A DNA stretch of 64,000 nt from Spiroplasma phoeniceum (GTDB taxonomy: Bacteria > Bacillota_I > Bacilli_A > Mycoplasmatales > Mycoplasmataceae). Shown here in pieces: positions 10,092-20,704 of this stretch. A model generated the notes under the pieces. It had not been told where the DNA came from, searched no databases, and saw only the letters and a list, made by a program, of their open reading frames with translations. The stretch lies in NCBI GenBank assembly GCA_026239495.1, contig CP110830.1, positions 1,178,001 to 1,242,000 on the forward strand, read 5' to 3'. How positions within the stretch are numbered: position 1 is the stretch's first letter; each line of letters opens with the position of its first letter. Both the position numbers and the translations under genes were made by a program.

Positions 10092-11975
10092 ATGAAAAAG
10101 GCATTTTTTTCTGATTTGGACGGAACTTTATTAGACTTCTTGCGATACCTGGTTTTATTATTAAAATATTATTATAAAATATAATTTATGAGGATATTAA
10201 ATTATGAAATTTGATGAATTTAAAAATATTAATGATAAAGAATGATTAAGATTAACAGGAATAAAACAAGATATTTTTAATAAAATGTTAGATATTTTAC
10301 AAGTAGCTGAAATAGAAAAATTTAAAAAAGGTGGCAAAGCTAATAAATTATCACTAGAAAATCGATTATTGATGACTTTATCGTATTGACGAGAATATCG
10401 AACTTATTTTCATCTTGGAAAAAATTTCGGAATTAGTGAAGCTAATTGTTATCGCAATATCAAGTGAATTGAAGATATTTTAATTAAACACCCTGATTTT
10501 CAGCAAGTTGCTGGTAAAAAAGCGCTAATAAATGATTATTTTAATGATAAAACTATTATTATTGATGCTACCGAAACCCCAATCCAACGCCCAAAAAAAG
10601 ACAAAAAAATCTTATTCTGCTAAAAAGAAAAAACACACCGTTAAAACACAAGTAATTATCGAACAAGAAACCAAAAAAATTATTGCAACAAGTTTTTCAC
10701 TTGGTAAAAAACACGATTATGCTTTATTTAAAGAATCAAAAATCGCAATTTTAAAAAATACCAAATTAATAGTTGATAGTGGTTATCAAGGAATACAAAA
10801 AATTCACAATAATATTATAATGCCCACAAAGAAAACTAAGAAAAAACATTTAAATAAAGAACAAAAACAACATAATAGACTAGTTTCAAAAATAAGAATT
10901 ATTATTGAAAATATTTTTGCTATTCTTAAAAAATTTAAAATTATTACAGAAAAATATAGAAATCGTAGAAAACGATTTAGTTTAAGATTTAATTTAATTG
11001 CTTCAATTTATAATTTACAATTATTATAGTTATCATAAAAGATTTATTTAAAATTAACAAATTTGAATAATAAAATAATTTTTTGTTGTGGCAAAATATT
11101 AAATTTTTAAATAAAAGACATAATTAATTAAAATTATAATTTTATATTAACCCCTTTTTACAAATATTTGAAATTATTTTAATGGGTTATGCAAGAAGTA
11201 TATTGAAGAACAATCATCGGTTTAGTTGGTTAACAAAAAAACAGTTAATTCAATTCAAAAAAAGGAATCCCCTTTGTTTTTACAACAGGGCGCCTAGATG
11301 GTGATGCAATTCGTCAAGCACAAAAACTAAAAGTTAATAATTATGATGATTATGTTTTGGCAAATAATGGGGCAAGTGCTTCTTCTTTTAAGACTAACAG
11401 TTTTTTATTAATGATGATTTTTACAACAGCAGAAATTAAAGCCATTTTTGATTTTACTTATCGCAAATATAAAGTTCATTTTTTTAGTAAAAATAGTACT
11501 TATGTTTACGAATATGGTGAGAATTATTATTTTTGATCAAAAATAATGCGAACAAAATATAAAATTATCACCAAGGTCACTTATATTATATAAGATATTA
11601 CACATGCTAGTGTTATTGCCCATCAGTCTTTAGATGATAAGGGTACTAGTAAATTAATGACAAAGTTACGACAATTATTACCGCAATTATAGATTACTCA
11701 ATATAATAATCGTGTTTTGAAATTGCTTGAAAGAAGGGGATTTAAAAAGGTGGTGCCTTGCAATTTTTATCTCATCATATTGGAATTGATATTAGTCAAA
11801 CTTATTCATTTGGCGATTTTCTTATAATGATCTTGAATTAATTCGCCAAGCTGGAATTAAGATTGTGGTTAGCAATGCGGTTGATTAGTTAAAAACAACG
11901 GCAAATGAAGTAACATTATCAAATCGTGAAAATGGTCCAGCAAAATATTTGCAACAGTTTTTCTTAAAAAAATAG
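10092..11975 (+). pseudogene. HAD-superfamily (Cof-type) phosphatase, split by IS5
   Basis: The gene starts MKKAFFSDLDGTLL, the DxDGT catalytic motif of HAD phosphatases, and after 14 codons is interrupted by the IS5 at 10134-11199. The remainder resumes at about 11200 and reads GIPFVFTTGRLDGDAIRQA and NYDDYVLANNGAS (motif II region), then decays by further stops and shifts through 11975. It therefore decayed both by insertion and by point change. An intact relative is at 58389-59252, so the function may be redundant. Confidence 0.8.
10134..11199 (+). mobile_element. IS5-family element (variant A) inside HAD gene
   Basis: The ends are GACTTCTTGCGATACC and TGGGTTATGCAAGAAG with TA on the left; the right junction is slightly altered. 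ORF1 starts at 10204 and is open to the slippery site. A one-base deletion after the A-run (GAC followed by seven A) puts the distal frame (to 11029) in +1 instead of -1, so this copy probably cannot make full transposase by the usual -1 shift. Confidence 0.85.
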
Positions 11976-12029
11976 TACTTTTATGATATGATAAAAAAGT
12001 AAGATAATTCAGTAAAGGAGAGAATTAAA

Positions 12030-12341
12030 ATGGCTGTAAATGAAGTAAAAAATATTGATGAATTCAAAAAAACAATTTGTGATGCAAAGTTAACTTTAGT
12101 TGATTTTTATGCTGATTGATGTGGACCATGTAAAATGATTGCTCCAATTATTAATGAATTAGCAAAAACGCTTAGTGATGTTAATTTTATTAAAGTTAAT
12201 GTTGATGTTTTACAAGATCTTGCTCAGCATTACGGAATTTTATCAATCCCAACATTAATTACCTTTCAAAATGGAAATGAATTAAAACGTAAAACAGGAT
12301 TTGTAACTGCTAACGAAATTGAACAAGATTTATTAAGTTAA
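12030..12341 (+). CDS. trxA: Thioredoxin
   Basis: 103 residues, the normal thioredoxin length. The redox motif WCGPC is at residues 30-34, with its Trp encoded by UGA, and the cis-Pro loop is seen in SIPTLITFQNG. It reduces protein disulfides in the cytoplasm, normally recycled by thioredoxin reductase, which is not in this window. The start codon follows AAAGGAG by 9 nt. A TATGAT box about 40 bp upstream suggests its own promoter after the HAD remnant. It is intact although neighbours on both sides are decayed, so it is probably under selection. Confidence 0.95.
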
Positions 12342-12385
12342 TAAAGTTTTTACTAATAATTTAAAAAGGAGAAGGTGAATAAAAA

Positions 12386-12490
12386 ATGGCAATGTCAATG
12401 AAGAAACGTCGTCGTTTAATGGCAGAAAAAAAATCGGCGAAAATCTTGGCTCGTAAAGAGGCTGCAAAAAAACAAAAAGAAGAACAATAG
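12386..12490 (+). CDS. Small highly basic protein of unknown function
   Basis: 34 codons, MAMSMKKRRRLMAEKKSAKI followed by an Ala/Lys-rich helix ending KKQKEEQ. It follows trxA by 44 bp behind a good AAAGGAGAAGG site, so the two are likely cotranscribed. The stop codon uses the first bases of an inserted IS3 type 2 end at 12489, so the true C-terminus may have been changed. It is composition-biased and could be an RNA-binding peptide, but I do not recognise a family. Confidence 0.6.
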   Translation: MAMSMKKRRRLMAEKKSAKILARKEAAKKQKEEQ

Positions 12491-13646
12491 ACTGCACACA
12501 GTTTAATAAGTATTAGACTTCTTGCATAACCTAATCTAATTATTTTAAAATTCCTATAAAATATTTTTAAATTAAAATAGAAATTATAGGAGATTAAAAT
12601 TATGAAATTTGATAAATTTAATTTTATTAATGATAAAGAATTATTGCGATTAAACGTAGCAAAAAAAGCTACTTTTAATAAAATGTTAAATATTTTACAA
12701 GTAGCTGAAGTAGAAAAATTTAAAAAAGGTGGCAAAACTAATAAATTATCACTATAAAATCGGCTACTGATGACTTTATCGTATTGACGAGAATATCGGA
12801 CTTATTTTCATCTTGCTAAAAGTTTTGATATTAGTGAATCTAGTTGTTATAGCAACATCAATTTAATTGAAGATATTTTAATTAAACACTCTGATTTTCA
12901 ACAACTCGCTGGTAAAAAATCACTAATAAATGATTATTTTAATGATAAAACTATTATTATTGATGTTACCGAAACCCCAATCCAACGCCCAAAAAAAGAC
13001 AAAAAACAATCTTATTCTGGTAAAAAGAAAAAACACACTATTAAAACACAAGTAATTATCGAACAAGAAACCAAAAAAATTATTGCAACAATTTTTTCGC
13101 TCGGAAAAAAACATGATTGTGCTTTATTTAAATAATCAAAAATCTCAATTTTAAAAAATACCAAATTAATAGTTGATAATGGTTATCAAGGAATTCAAAA
13201 AATTCACAATAATGTTCTAATACCTACAAAAAAACAAAGAAAAACCCTTTAAATAAAGTACAAAAAAACGTAATAGAATAGTTCAAAAAATGAGAATTAT
13301 TATTGAAAATATTTTTGCTATTCTTAAAAAATTTAAAATTATTACAGAAAAATATCGTAATCGAAGAAAACGATTTAGTTTAAGATTTAATTTGATTGCT
13401 TCAGTTTATAATTTGCAGTTAGCATAGAAGATTTATTTAAAATTAAAGAATTTAAATAATAAATTCATTTTTTGTTGTGGCAAAATATTAAATTTTTAAA
13501 TAAAAAACATAATTAATTAAAATTATATTTTTCTATTAGTGTCTTTTTAAAAATATTTGCAATTTTTTAATAGGTTATGCAAGAAGTCTAATAAATAAAA
13601 GTTTATAACTCTTTTTTATTAATACTTACTAAACTGGGTGCAGTCT
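12489..13646. mobile_element. IS3 type 2 remnant carrying a nested IS5
   Basis: The outer ends are AGACTGCACACAGTTTAATA and, inverted, TACTAAACTGGGTGCAGTCT. Both are versions of the same (distal) end of the element at 20514, so this is a rearranged remnant with no transposase left. The middle is occupied by an IS5. The outer flanks AAGAAGAACAAT and ATTGTTCTTC are complementary and are followed by a T run. Confidence 0.6.
12516..13588 (+). mobile_element. IS5-family element (variant B), degraded
   Basis: Perfect ends GACTTCTTGC and GCAAGAAGTC are flanked by TA. At the slippery site a one-base insertion fuses both frames without any shift. The transposase is nevertheless dead: stops follow KLSL and ALFK, and there are more indels downstream. 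Confidence 0.85.
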
Positions 13647-14382
13647 ATTGTTCTTCTTTTTTTTAGTATTGTTAATATCTTAAATACTACCAAACCTTAT
13701 TTAGGAAATATTTCTAGATGAATTGCCGCTACACTTTATTTATTAAGTGGTTTAGTCAGTTTTACAAGTATTTTAAATGTTGTTTTAATTAGTTTTGGTA
13801 AAATAAGCAATTATTTTTGAGGATTAATTAGTGTAACTACATTTGGTATTTTTTCATTTAGTTTTGGTTATACTGGGTTATTCTCAATTAAATTTATTTT
13901 TTTATTTACCATTTCAACTTATTGGTTGATATACATGACAAAAAAATTTTATTTTTGAACAAGATTCCTCATTAAACATTCGAAACTCAAAATGATGAAT
14001 AATTTTACCAATTTCTTTAGGTATTTTTTCTATTCTTGCGATTGCTTTATATTATGAAATTCAAGCTTTTCATTATGCATTAGTAAAAACATATTATTCT
14101 TATTTAAACCATCCTATTGCTCATATTTTTGACAGTACAGTTAATAGCATCGCAATTGTTGCTTCAATTTTAATGTTTTTACGACTAAAAGAACAATGAA
14201 TTTTATGATTAATTTCAAATATTTTACAATTTGCAACGTTTGCAGGAGTTAATAGTATTGGTGCTAATTACCCAATAACAATTAATATTAATATGTTAAT
14301 TCAAACAAGTTTTTTTATTGCAAATAGCATCATTGGCTTTTTAATTTGCGGTGGTTATTTAAATAAAATAAAATCAGGATAA
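13647..14382 (+). pseudogene. pnuC: PnuC-type nicotinamide mononucleotide/riboside transporter remnant
   Basis: The start is missing, cut by the IS remnant at 13646. The frame then reads NISRWIAATLYLLSGLVSF through several membrane helices to TYWLIYMTKK. A frameshift in an A-run near 13940 moves the reading to the frame giving SKWWIILPISLGIFSILAI and LKEQWILWLISNILQFATF, ending GGYLNKIKSG at 14382. The hydrophobic layout and the WILW segment fit PnuC, which imports NAD precursors. Loss of both start and frame makes it non-functional as written. Confidence 0.65.
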
Positions 14383-14713
14383 TACTACTGATTTATTAAT
14401 ATTTTCTTGCTTTATTATCCATAATAAAATTATAAAACATTGTTATTTATAGAAAATTAATTAGAATAATCTTTATATATTAAATCATTATTTATCTTAT
14501 TTTGTTTTTAACCAGTTTGGACAAAAGCAAAAGCAATAAAATAACCAATAAAACAAAGAACTAAAATGTAAATTGGAATGGCAACTGTTTTATCTTTTTT
14601 AGTAATTAAACAAATAAAGGCATAAGCAATAAATCCAAGTGCCAACCCATTTGTAATTGAAAATGTAACTATCATAATGATAATATTAAAAAAGACTGAA
14701 ATTCCAAATTCTG

Positions 14714-14862
14714 ATAGCATTACAAAAGTTGAGGTTTTATAAAAAATATAAATAAAATAATTGGATAAATTTTTAAAAATCCTGATTTATTAGTGTTTTA
14801 AATTCATCAATAACATTAAAAAAATACTTTTTATACCAAAACCTCAACCCTTTTCTTACTAC
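14714..14862. mobile_element. 149-bp miniature inverted-repeat element, copy 1
   Basis: Imperfect terminal repeats share the core TTGAGGTTTT and an adjoining TATAAAAA. The element is flanked by the 10-bp direct repeat CCAAATTCTG (14704-14713 and 14863-14872). Removing the element plus one repeat rejoins the permease reading ...PEFG with ISVFFN, which confirms insertion into a once-intact gene. There is no coding capacity. Copies are at 23743-23889 and, truncated, at 29458. Confidence 0.8.
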
Positions 14863-16040
14863 CCAAATTCTGGTTTAACTCACTCAATATCTTTAATTTG
14901 ACTAACCATTAATGTGCCAACAAAAATCACGGCAGCTCCAGCAATTGCCGGAGTAATTAATTTAAAAATTGGAAAAAGTGGAATTGCTACTAAAAACATT
15001 AACCCTGTAATAATAGCAGAAAAACCATTTTGAGCTCGTTGGGAAACTCTCCCGTTGTTGATTCACAAAACTAGTAACCGGAGGACAGCCTAAAAGACTT
15101 ACAGTTAAAGTTCCTACTGAATCTGCCATTAAAGCACGTGATTTTAATTCATATTTTTAACCAGTTGTTAATGAAAATTGAATTTAAACAAAGTATAACG
15201 TTCCTGTTTTATCAAAAAAATCAACAAATAGTAAAACAAAAATTGAAATATACATCGTTGGTGATGTTCAAATTTTTGGATTAGCAAATGCTGCAAATGT
15301 TGATTTTAAAGTGGTATTAAAGCCATTAAAATCACTATAACTTCATCCCTTTCAATTCGCAAAATTGTGGTGAATGAAATCATTATCAACAACATTTCCG
15401 ACAATCAAAGAAACTCCTAATCTTCCCAAAATTGCAATGGCAATTGCTCCCGGAATTTTTTTAAAATTTAAAAATAAAATTAACATTAAAATGCCAAATC
15501 CCATTAAAATTATTGGTCAGTTAGTTTTTAAATTTCCTAATGTTGCAACCGGAATTCCGCCATTAATGACAACCACGCCCGGAACAACGGCATTATCGCC
15601 AACAAATCCAATATTGTGTAAACCAATATAATAAATAAAAAACCAATTCCATCACCAATTGCTAATTTTAATGAATCTGGAATCGCATTAATAATAATTG
15701 TTCGTAATTTAGTTATTGAAATAAGGAAGAAAAATATTGCTGAAAGCATTACAGAAATTAAAGCCCCTTGATATCCTAATCCATTATTAGCAACATTAAA
15801 AGTAAAAATAAACATTTAATCCCATCCCAGGTGCTAATCCAGCTGGCATATTAGCTGATAAACCCATAATTAAAGTAGCAATAAAAGCACCAATTGCCGC
15901 GGAAATAAAAATCCCTCCAAACGCCATATTTTGAATTGGATCACTTGGATGATTAATATATGGTGCAGAAGATAACATATTAGGTTGCACTGATAAAATA
16001 TATAACATTTATAAAAATGTTGTTAGGCCACCAATAATTT

Positions 16041-17374
16041 TGCACAGTTTCAAATAACTGAGAATTATTTTTTTAATTTAAAATGCTTTTTAATTCAAAT
16101 TGAATTGGAGAAATTTTTAATTTTAAAACCCTTCTATAATTATTATAATCAACAATATAATTATCTATCATATCTTTTAGCTCATTAAAATTTTTGTATT
16201 TTGTTATATTTTTATTTTCTGTTTTTAAAATTGAAAACCAATTTTCAATAGGTGAATTATCTAAACAATTTCCATGTCAAGACATACTTATAGTTACTCC
16301 ATAATCTCTTAATAAATCAAAATATGAATGTGAAGTAAAATGAATGCCTTGATCAGAATTAATTATTAATTGACCAGGTTTAATTTTTCGATTAATTAAG
16401 CTTTGTTTTAAACAATTAATTACTCAATTTACTGTTGGCCCTACTTTTAGTGGGTATCCAACAATTGCGTTACTAAATAAGTCTTTAATAGCAAATAAAT
16501 ATACTGATTCTGAATATATTTTAATTATTGTAATATCAATTGATCATTTTTGATTCATTTGATTAGAATGAAAATTACGTTTAAGTAAATAGTGGTATTT
16601 TTTATGTTCATATAACATATTATTAAAATGTTTAATTCGTTTTTTATGTTTAATTCTAAATTCAGAACATATTTGTAATATCTTCATATAACGATATACA
16701 GTACTTGCTGATATTTTTATTTTTTGTTCTTCCAAATCAAGTTTTATTTGTCGATGCCCTTTATTTTTATTGTTTTTTCAAATTATTTTAATTATTTCTA
16801 ATATATTGTAATCAATTTTTCATTCATATTTTTCATGAATATTTTTATATTTATTTCATGTATCATATGAAATGCATAATATTTTTAAAAATTATCTTAA
16901 TGGTAAGATTGAGTTGTTATTTAATTCGTTTTTAATAAAATCAATTTGTTTTCTAATATTCATCTTTGTTTTTGTTTTTGAAAAAGATTTAAGCTTTTTT
17001 AAAATATTATTTTCTGATTTTATTTGTTCATTTTCTTTTGTTAATAAATATATAGTTTAATAATGCGGGTTATTAAAAATTGGTATTTTTTGAATATATG
17101 TGCGTTTATCAAATTTTTTATTTTTATTGAAAACATTAATTCACCTAGAAATAGTTGCAGTACTTATTTCATATTCTTTAGATATTAAAGATATTGATTT
17201 ATTATATTCGTAATATTCGTTAATAATTTTAGTTTTAAATTCAATATCATGGTCTTTTATCCCTTTAATTTTACCCTTTGTCATATATAAAAAATGTTTC
17301 TTCTAACTTTATATATTTAATAATAACCTAGAAAGGTTTTTTATTTCATATTCTCAGTTAAAAGAAACATTGTA
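16041..17374 (-). mobile_element. IS3-family (IS150-like) element type 1, full length
   Basis: The ends are TGCACAGTTTCAAATAACTG (left) and CTCAGTTAAAAGAAACATTGTA (right). The minus strand reads an OrfA-like start MTKGKIKGIKDHDIEFKTKI with a helix-turn-helix, then OrfB with WSIDITIIKI, LIINSDQGIHFTSHSYF and DNSPIENWF (the D-D-E triad), ending QFELKSILN. TAA codons in OrfA/OrfB joints and one after SILPLR make it doubtful that this copy is active. It is flanked by a 14-bp direct repeat (GCCACCAATAATTT at 16027-16040 and 17375-17388). Confidence 0.9.
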
Positions 17375-17492
17375 GCCACCAATAATTTCTTTTTTAAAAT
17401 TTGTTTTTAAATCACCAAAACTAAAAAAATTCAATCTTTTTTTAAACATATAATTTATTTCTCCATCTATCTCTATTTGTAAAAATAAAAAA

Positions 17493-17524
17493 CATTAATC
17501 TTGTTTAATTAACATAAGTTAATG
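17493..17524 (-). terminator. Riboswitch expression-platform terminator
   Basis: On the minus strand CATTAA...TTAATG arms, extended by CTT/AAG with a bulge, are followed by TTTTTTATTTTT. The upstream arm ATTAAC can alternatively pair with GTTAAT at the 3' side of aptamer stem P1, so terminator and antiterminator are mutually exclusive. It lies between the aptamer and the purine permease start at 17449. Confidence 0.6.
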
Positions 17525-17536
17525 CAAAATGAAGTA

Positions 17537-17610
17537 TTAACCTATAGCGTCTTCTTATAAATGGTAATACGTAGAGATACTAGACCATATTACTAGCATA
17601 TATATATTAA
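17537..17610 (-). promoter_or_regulatory. Purine (guanine-type) riboswitch aptamer
   Basis: Read on the minus strand, P1 is TTAATATATA with TATAGGTTAA. P2 is CTAG/CTAG capped by AATATGG, the conserved L2. J2/3 reads TATCTCTA, P3 is CGT.TT/AA.ACG, and L3 contains the CC expected to pair with the GG of L2. J3/1 reads CTAT with C at the ligand-contact position (position 74 of the B. subtilis xpt aptamer), which selects guanine or hypoxanthine over adenine. The downstream gene is an NCS2 purine permease, the usual target. The gene is broken, so the switch now controls nothing useful. An Rfam RF00167 covariance search would settle it. Confidence 0.75.
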
Positions 17611-17668
17611 TTGTTTAATACATTTAATTTTTAAATATACCGAAAATTCATAAAAAATTACAATCCCT

Positions 17669-18349
17669 TTAATAAAAACATATTACATTTTCAGAAAAAG
17701 GAAAAAATGCTTTAAAACTAGCATAACTTTTAAAAGACTTGATAAATTCTGTTGGTAAATAGTCTATTGCTAATGCTATTAAGTCTTGACGATAATTTTC
17801 TACTAAATTCGCTCAACAAAATCATCCCAAAATCAAATAAACAACACCAATAATAGATAAAATTTTAATTGTAATGTCAATTCCATTAATAACAGTATTG
17901 TCTTTTAAAAACTGTATTAAAATAACTAAAATTATTGCTACAATAAATAAAAATATTGTAAACAACAAAAATCATGACAAAAATTTTAATAAAAAAAGGC
18001 ATTTTGATTTTTTTGTTTTTTGGTTATAAATATAATAAAAATGAAAAATCATATCATAAATTTTTACAATGCTTTGGTCTTTATCATCAGCAATACGAAT
18101 AATTACAGCATTACTTATTTTTGAAAAATTCCGTGCTTTAACAATATGGTTTTGTTCTCCAATATTAACATCTTGTAAATCATTGTCATCTAACATTTTC
18201 CGTAATAATATCCTTGGTTTTAATGTTGTTTTTTTCTTTTTAAACCTTAATAAAATAAGACCAAATATTAATCAACCTACAAGAAGCAGTCCAATTACAA
18301 TAATAAAAATAAAATAAACCAATCCTGTTGTTTGTGTTAAATTAAACAT
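17669..18349 (-). CDS. Membrane protein of unknown function
   Basis: 226 codons, intact, starting MFNLTQTTGLVYFIFIIVIG behind GAGGAGCG (spacing a little long). There is one N-terminal transmembrane helix, a basic linker (LRFKKKK), a soluble domain of about 90 residues (NHIVKARNFSKISNAVIIRI, then DDKDQSIVKIYDM), then two more membrane helices near residues 130-190 and a short C-terminal tail. Three UGA Trp codons are used. I recognise no family. It sits between two IS3 copies, and the right-hand one lies only 75 bp upstream of its start, so its native promoter may have been displaced. Confidence 0.7.
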
Positions 18350-18424
18350 TTTTTAATCACGCTCCTCTACCATATTTATCAATCATACCGTATTTAAAAA
18401 AATAAAAAAACATCATTTTAAATG

Positions 18425-19754
18425 TGCACAGTTTCAAATAACTGAGAATTATTTTTTTAATTTAAAATGCTTTTTAATTCAAATTAAATTGGGGGGGCAT
18501 TTTTAATTTTAAAACCCTTCTATAACTATTATACTCAACAATATAATTATCTATCATATTTTTTAGCTCATTAAAATTTTTTTATTTTGTTATATTTTTA
18601 TTTTCTGTTTTTAAAATTGAAAACAAATTTTCAATAGGTGAATTATCTAAACAATTTCCACGTCAAGACATACTTATAGTTACTCCATAATCTCTTAATA
18701 AATCACAATATGAATGTGAAGTAAAATGAATGCCTTGATCAGAATTAATTATTAATTGACCAGGTTTAATTTTTCGATTAATTAAGCTTTGTTTTAAACA
18801 ATTAATTACTCAATTTACTGTTGGCCTTACTGTTAATGAGTATCCAACAATTGCATTACTAAATAAGTCTTTAATAGCAAATAAATATACTGATTCTGAA
18901 TATATTTTAATTATTGTAATATCAATTGATCATTTTTGATTCATTTGATTAGAATAAAAATTACGTTTAAGTAAATAGGGGTATTTTTTATGTTCATATA
19001 ACATATTATTAAAATTTTTAATTCGTTTTTTATGTTTAATTCTAACTTCAGAACATATTTGTAATATCTTCATATAACGATGTACAGTACTTGCTGATAT
19101 TTTTATTTTTTGTTCTTCCAAATCAAGTTTTATTTGTCGATGACCTTTATTTTTATTGTTTTTTCAAATTATTTTAATTATTTCTAATATATTGTAATCA
19201 ATTTTTCATTCATATTTTTCATGAATATTTTTATATTTATTTAATGTATCATATCAAATGCATAATATTTTTAAAAATAATCTTAATGGTAAGATTGAGT
19301 TGCTATTTAATTCGTTTTTAATAAAATCAATTTTTTTCTAATATTCATCTTTGTTTTTTTTGGAAGAGATTCAAGCTTTTTTAAAATATTATTTTCTGCT
19401 TTTATTTGTTCATTTTCTTTTGTTAATAAATATATAGTTTCATAATGCGGATTATTAAAAATTGGCATTTTTTTAATATATGTTCGTTTATCAAATTTTT
19501 TATCTTTATTGAAAACATTAATTCACCTAGAAATAGTTGCAGTACTTATTTGATATTCTTTAGATATTAAAGATATTGATTTATTATATTCGTAATATTC
19601 GTTAATAATTTTAGTTTTAAATTCAATATCATGGTCTTTTGACCCTTTAGTTTTACCCTTTGCCATATAAAAAATGTTTATCCTAGCTTTATATATTTAA
19701 TAATAACCTAGAAAGGTTTTTTATTTCATATTCTCAATTAAAAGAAACATTGTA
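18425..19754 (-). mobile_element. IS3-family (IS150-like) element type 1, second full-length copy
   Basis: It has the same ends and gene layout as the copy at 16041. DDE motifs are readable (WSIDITIIKI, LIINSDQGIHFTSHSY, DNSPIENLF), although the last motif has Trp replaced by Leu, and there are several frameshifts and a stretch of G residues near 18490. Flanks show similar but inexact repeats (CATTTTAAATG left, CATTTTAAAATG right), which agrees with the long target duplication at the other copy. Confidence 0.85.
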
Positions 19755-19802
19755 TAGGCATTTTAAAATGTTATTTTTTTATATTATTTAATTAATTTAT
19801 CG

Positions 19803-20329
19803 TTATTTTACAGTGCCTATCGGTAGTATGACATATGTATTAAATCTACCCTTTGCATTATTTTTTACCAAACAGGTAGTTTCTATTTTTCTTGGAATTG
19901 TTAAATCAAAAGAAAGAGTATCAATTTTATTATCTTTGATATAAAACTCTTTTGGAAAGATAGGAGTTACATCATAATCATTTTTTGTTAATTTCGTGCT
20001 TAGTTCTGCATGCAATGTTGCTAAAATTGAATCACGAATTGGCTCTTATCATTCAGAAAAATGAACATCTTTAATATTCTTAACATTAACTTTTTTAATT
20101 GGGTTAATTTTAGTAATGCCACTAATATCAATTGGAAATTGTAATTTTATTTCCTCTTTTTTTGGATTATTATTATTTATCGGCAACAAAGGAGCTATAT
20201 CTTAATCTTTTCTTTGCTTTTCTTCTTCCAATTTGTTTTTTTGGATAACCACAAGCACAAGAAACAATTTTTATTCCACTTATGATGATTTATTCCTAAG
20301 GTAATTAAATATGTAAATAGTTTTTTCAT
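19803..20329 (-). pseudogene. Surface lipoprotein-like pseudogene
   Basis: It begins MKKLFTYLITLGI, a typical Spiroplasma export signal, then shifts frame. The shifted reading contains SGIKIVSCACG, a plausible lipobox with Cys. A TAA interrupts the region before IQFPIDISGITKINPIKKVN, and another lies before EPIRDSILATLHAELSTKL. The final 70 codons (to 19803) are open and end LPIGTVK. The mature part has a repeating two-strand pattern reminiscent of spiralin-like repeats, but similarity is too weak to name it. Confidence 0.55.
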
Positions 20330-20704
20330 TAAAAAAATATAAGTTTTTTTCTAAAATTTAATAGCATTTAATAGCATAAATAATTTAAACTATTACTTAT
20401 AATTATATAAAAAAGTCAAACAAAAAAAGTTATAATTTATTTTTATCAAATTATTTGCAAAATAAGAATAAAATTTAAATAATAATTTGTCATTAGATTA
20501 TAACTTCATTTCTAGACTGCGCCCAGTTTAGTAAATATTAATAAAAAATAGTTATAAGCTTTTATTTATTATATATTTTTCTTTACGAATTGAATATCAT
20601 TTATTTTATTTTTTAACATCATTAATATATTCATCATGAGATAAATAAATATTGTTATGAATTGTTGCTTTTTTAATAAAGAATGAAAACTTTCAATAAC
20701 AATA

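Larger units (their letters stand above)
14508..17449 (-). pseudogene. NCS2-family purine permease (AzgA/PbuG type), multiply broken
   Basis: Read right to left, the gene begins MFKKRLNFFSFGDLKTNFKK with a GGAGAAATAAATTAT site, is cut after EIIGG by the IS3 at 16041-17374, and resumes LTTFL, stop (at a Ser position in relatives), MLYILSVQPNMLSSAPYI and SANMPAGLAPGMGLN, the substrate-helix signature of NCS2 purine transporters. A frameshift near 15800 leads to NNGLGYQGALISVMLSAI. More damage follows at 15540-15000, then a 149-bp miniature element (14714-14862) before EFGISVFFNIIIM and the end at 14508. A purine riboswitch precedes it. Together these identify a guanine/hypoxanthine-type importer that is now lost. 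Confidence 0.85.

Noticed and set aside
12361-13114. Two minus-strand frames of 124 and 63 codons across IS5 and the small basic gene
   Set aside because: They are antisense to the small basic gene and to recognisable transposase codons. They have no ribosome site and low-complexity Phe/Leu content.
15374-15631. 85-codon plus-strand frame
   Set aside because: It lies antisense to readable NCS2 permease sequence. There is no start signal.
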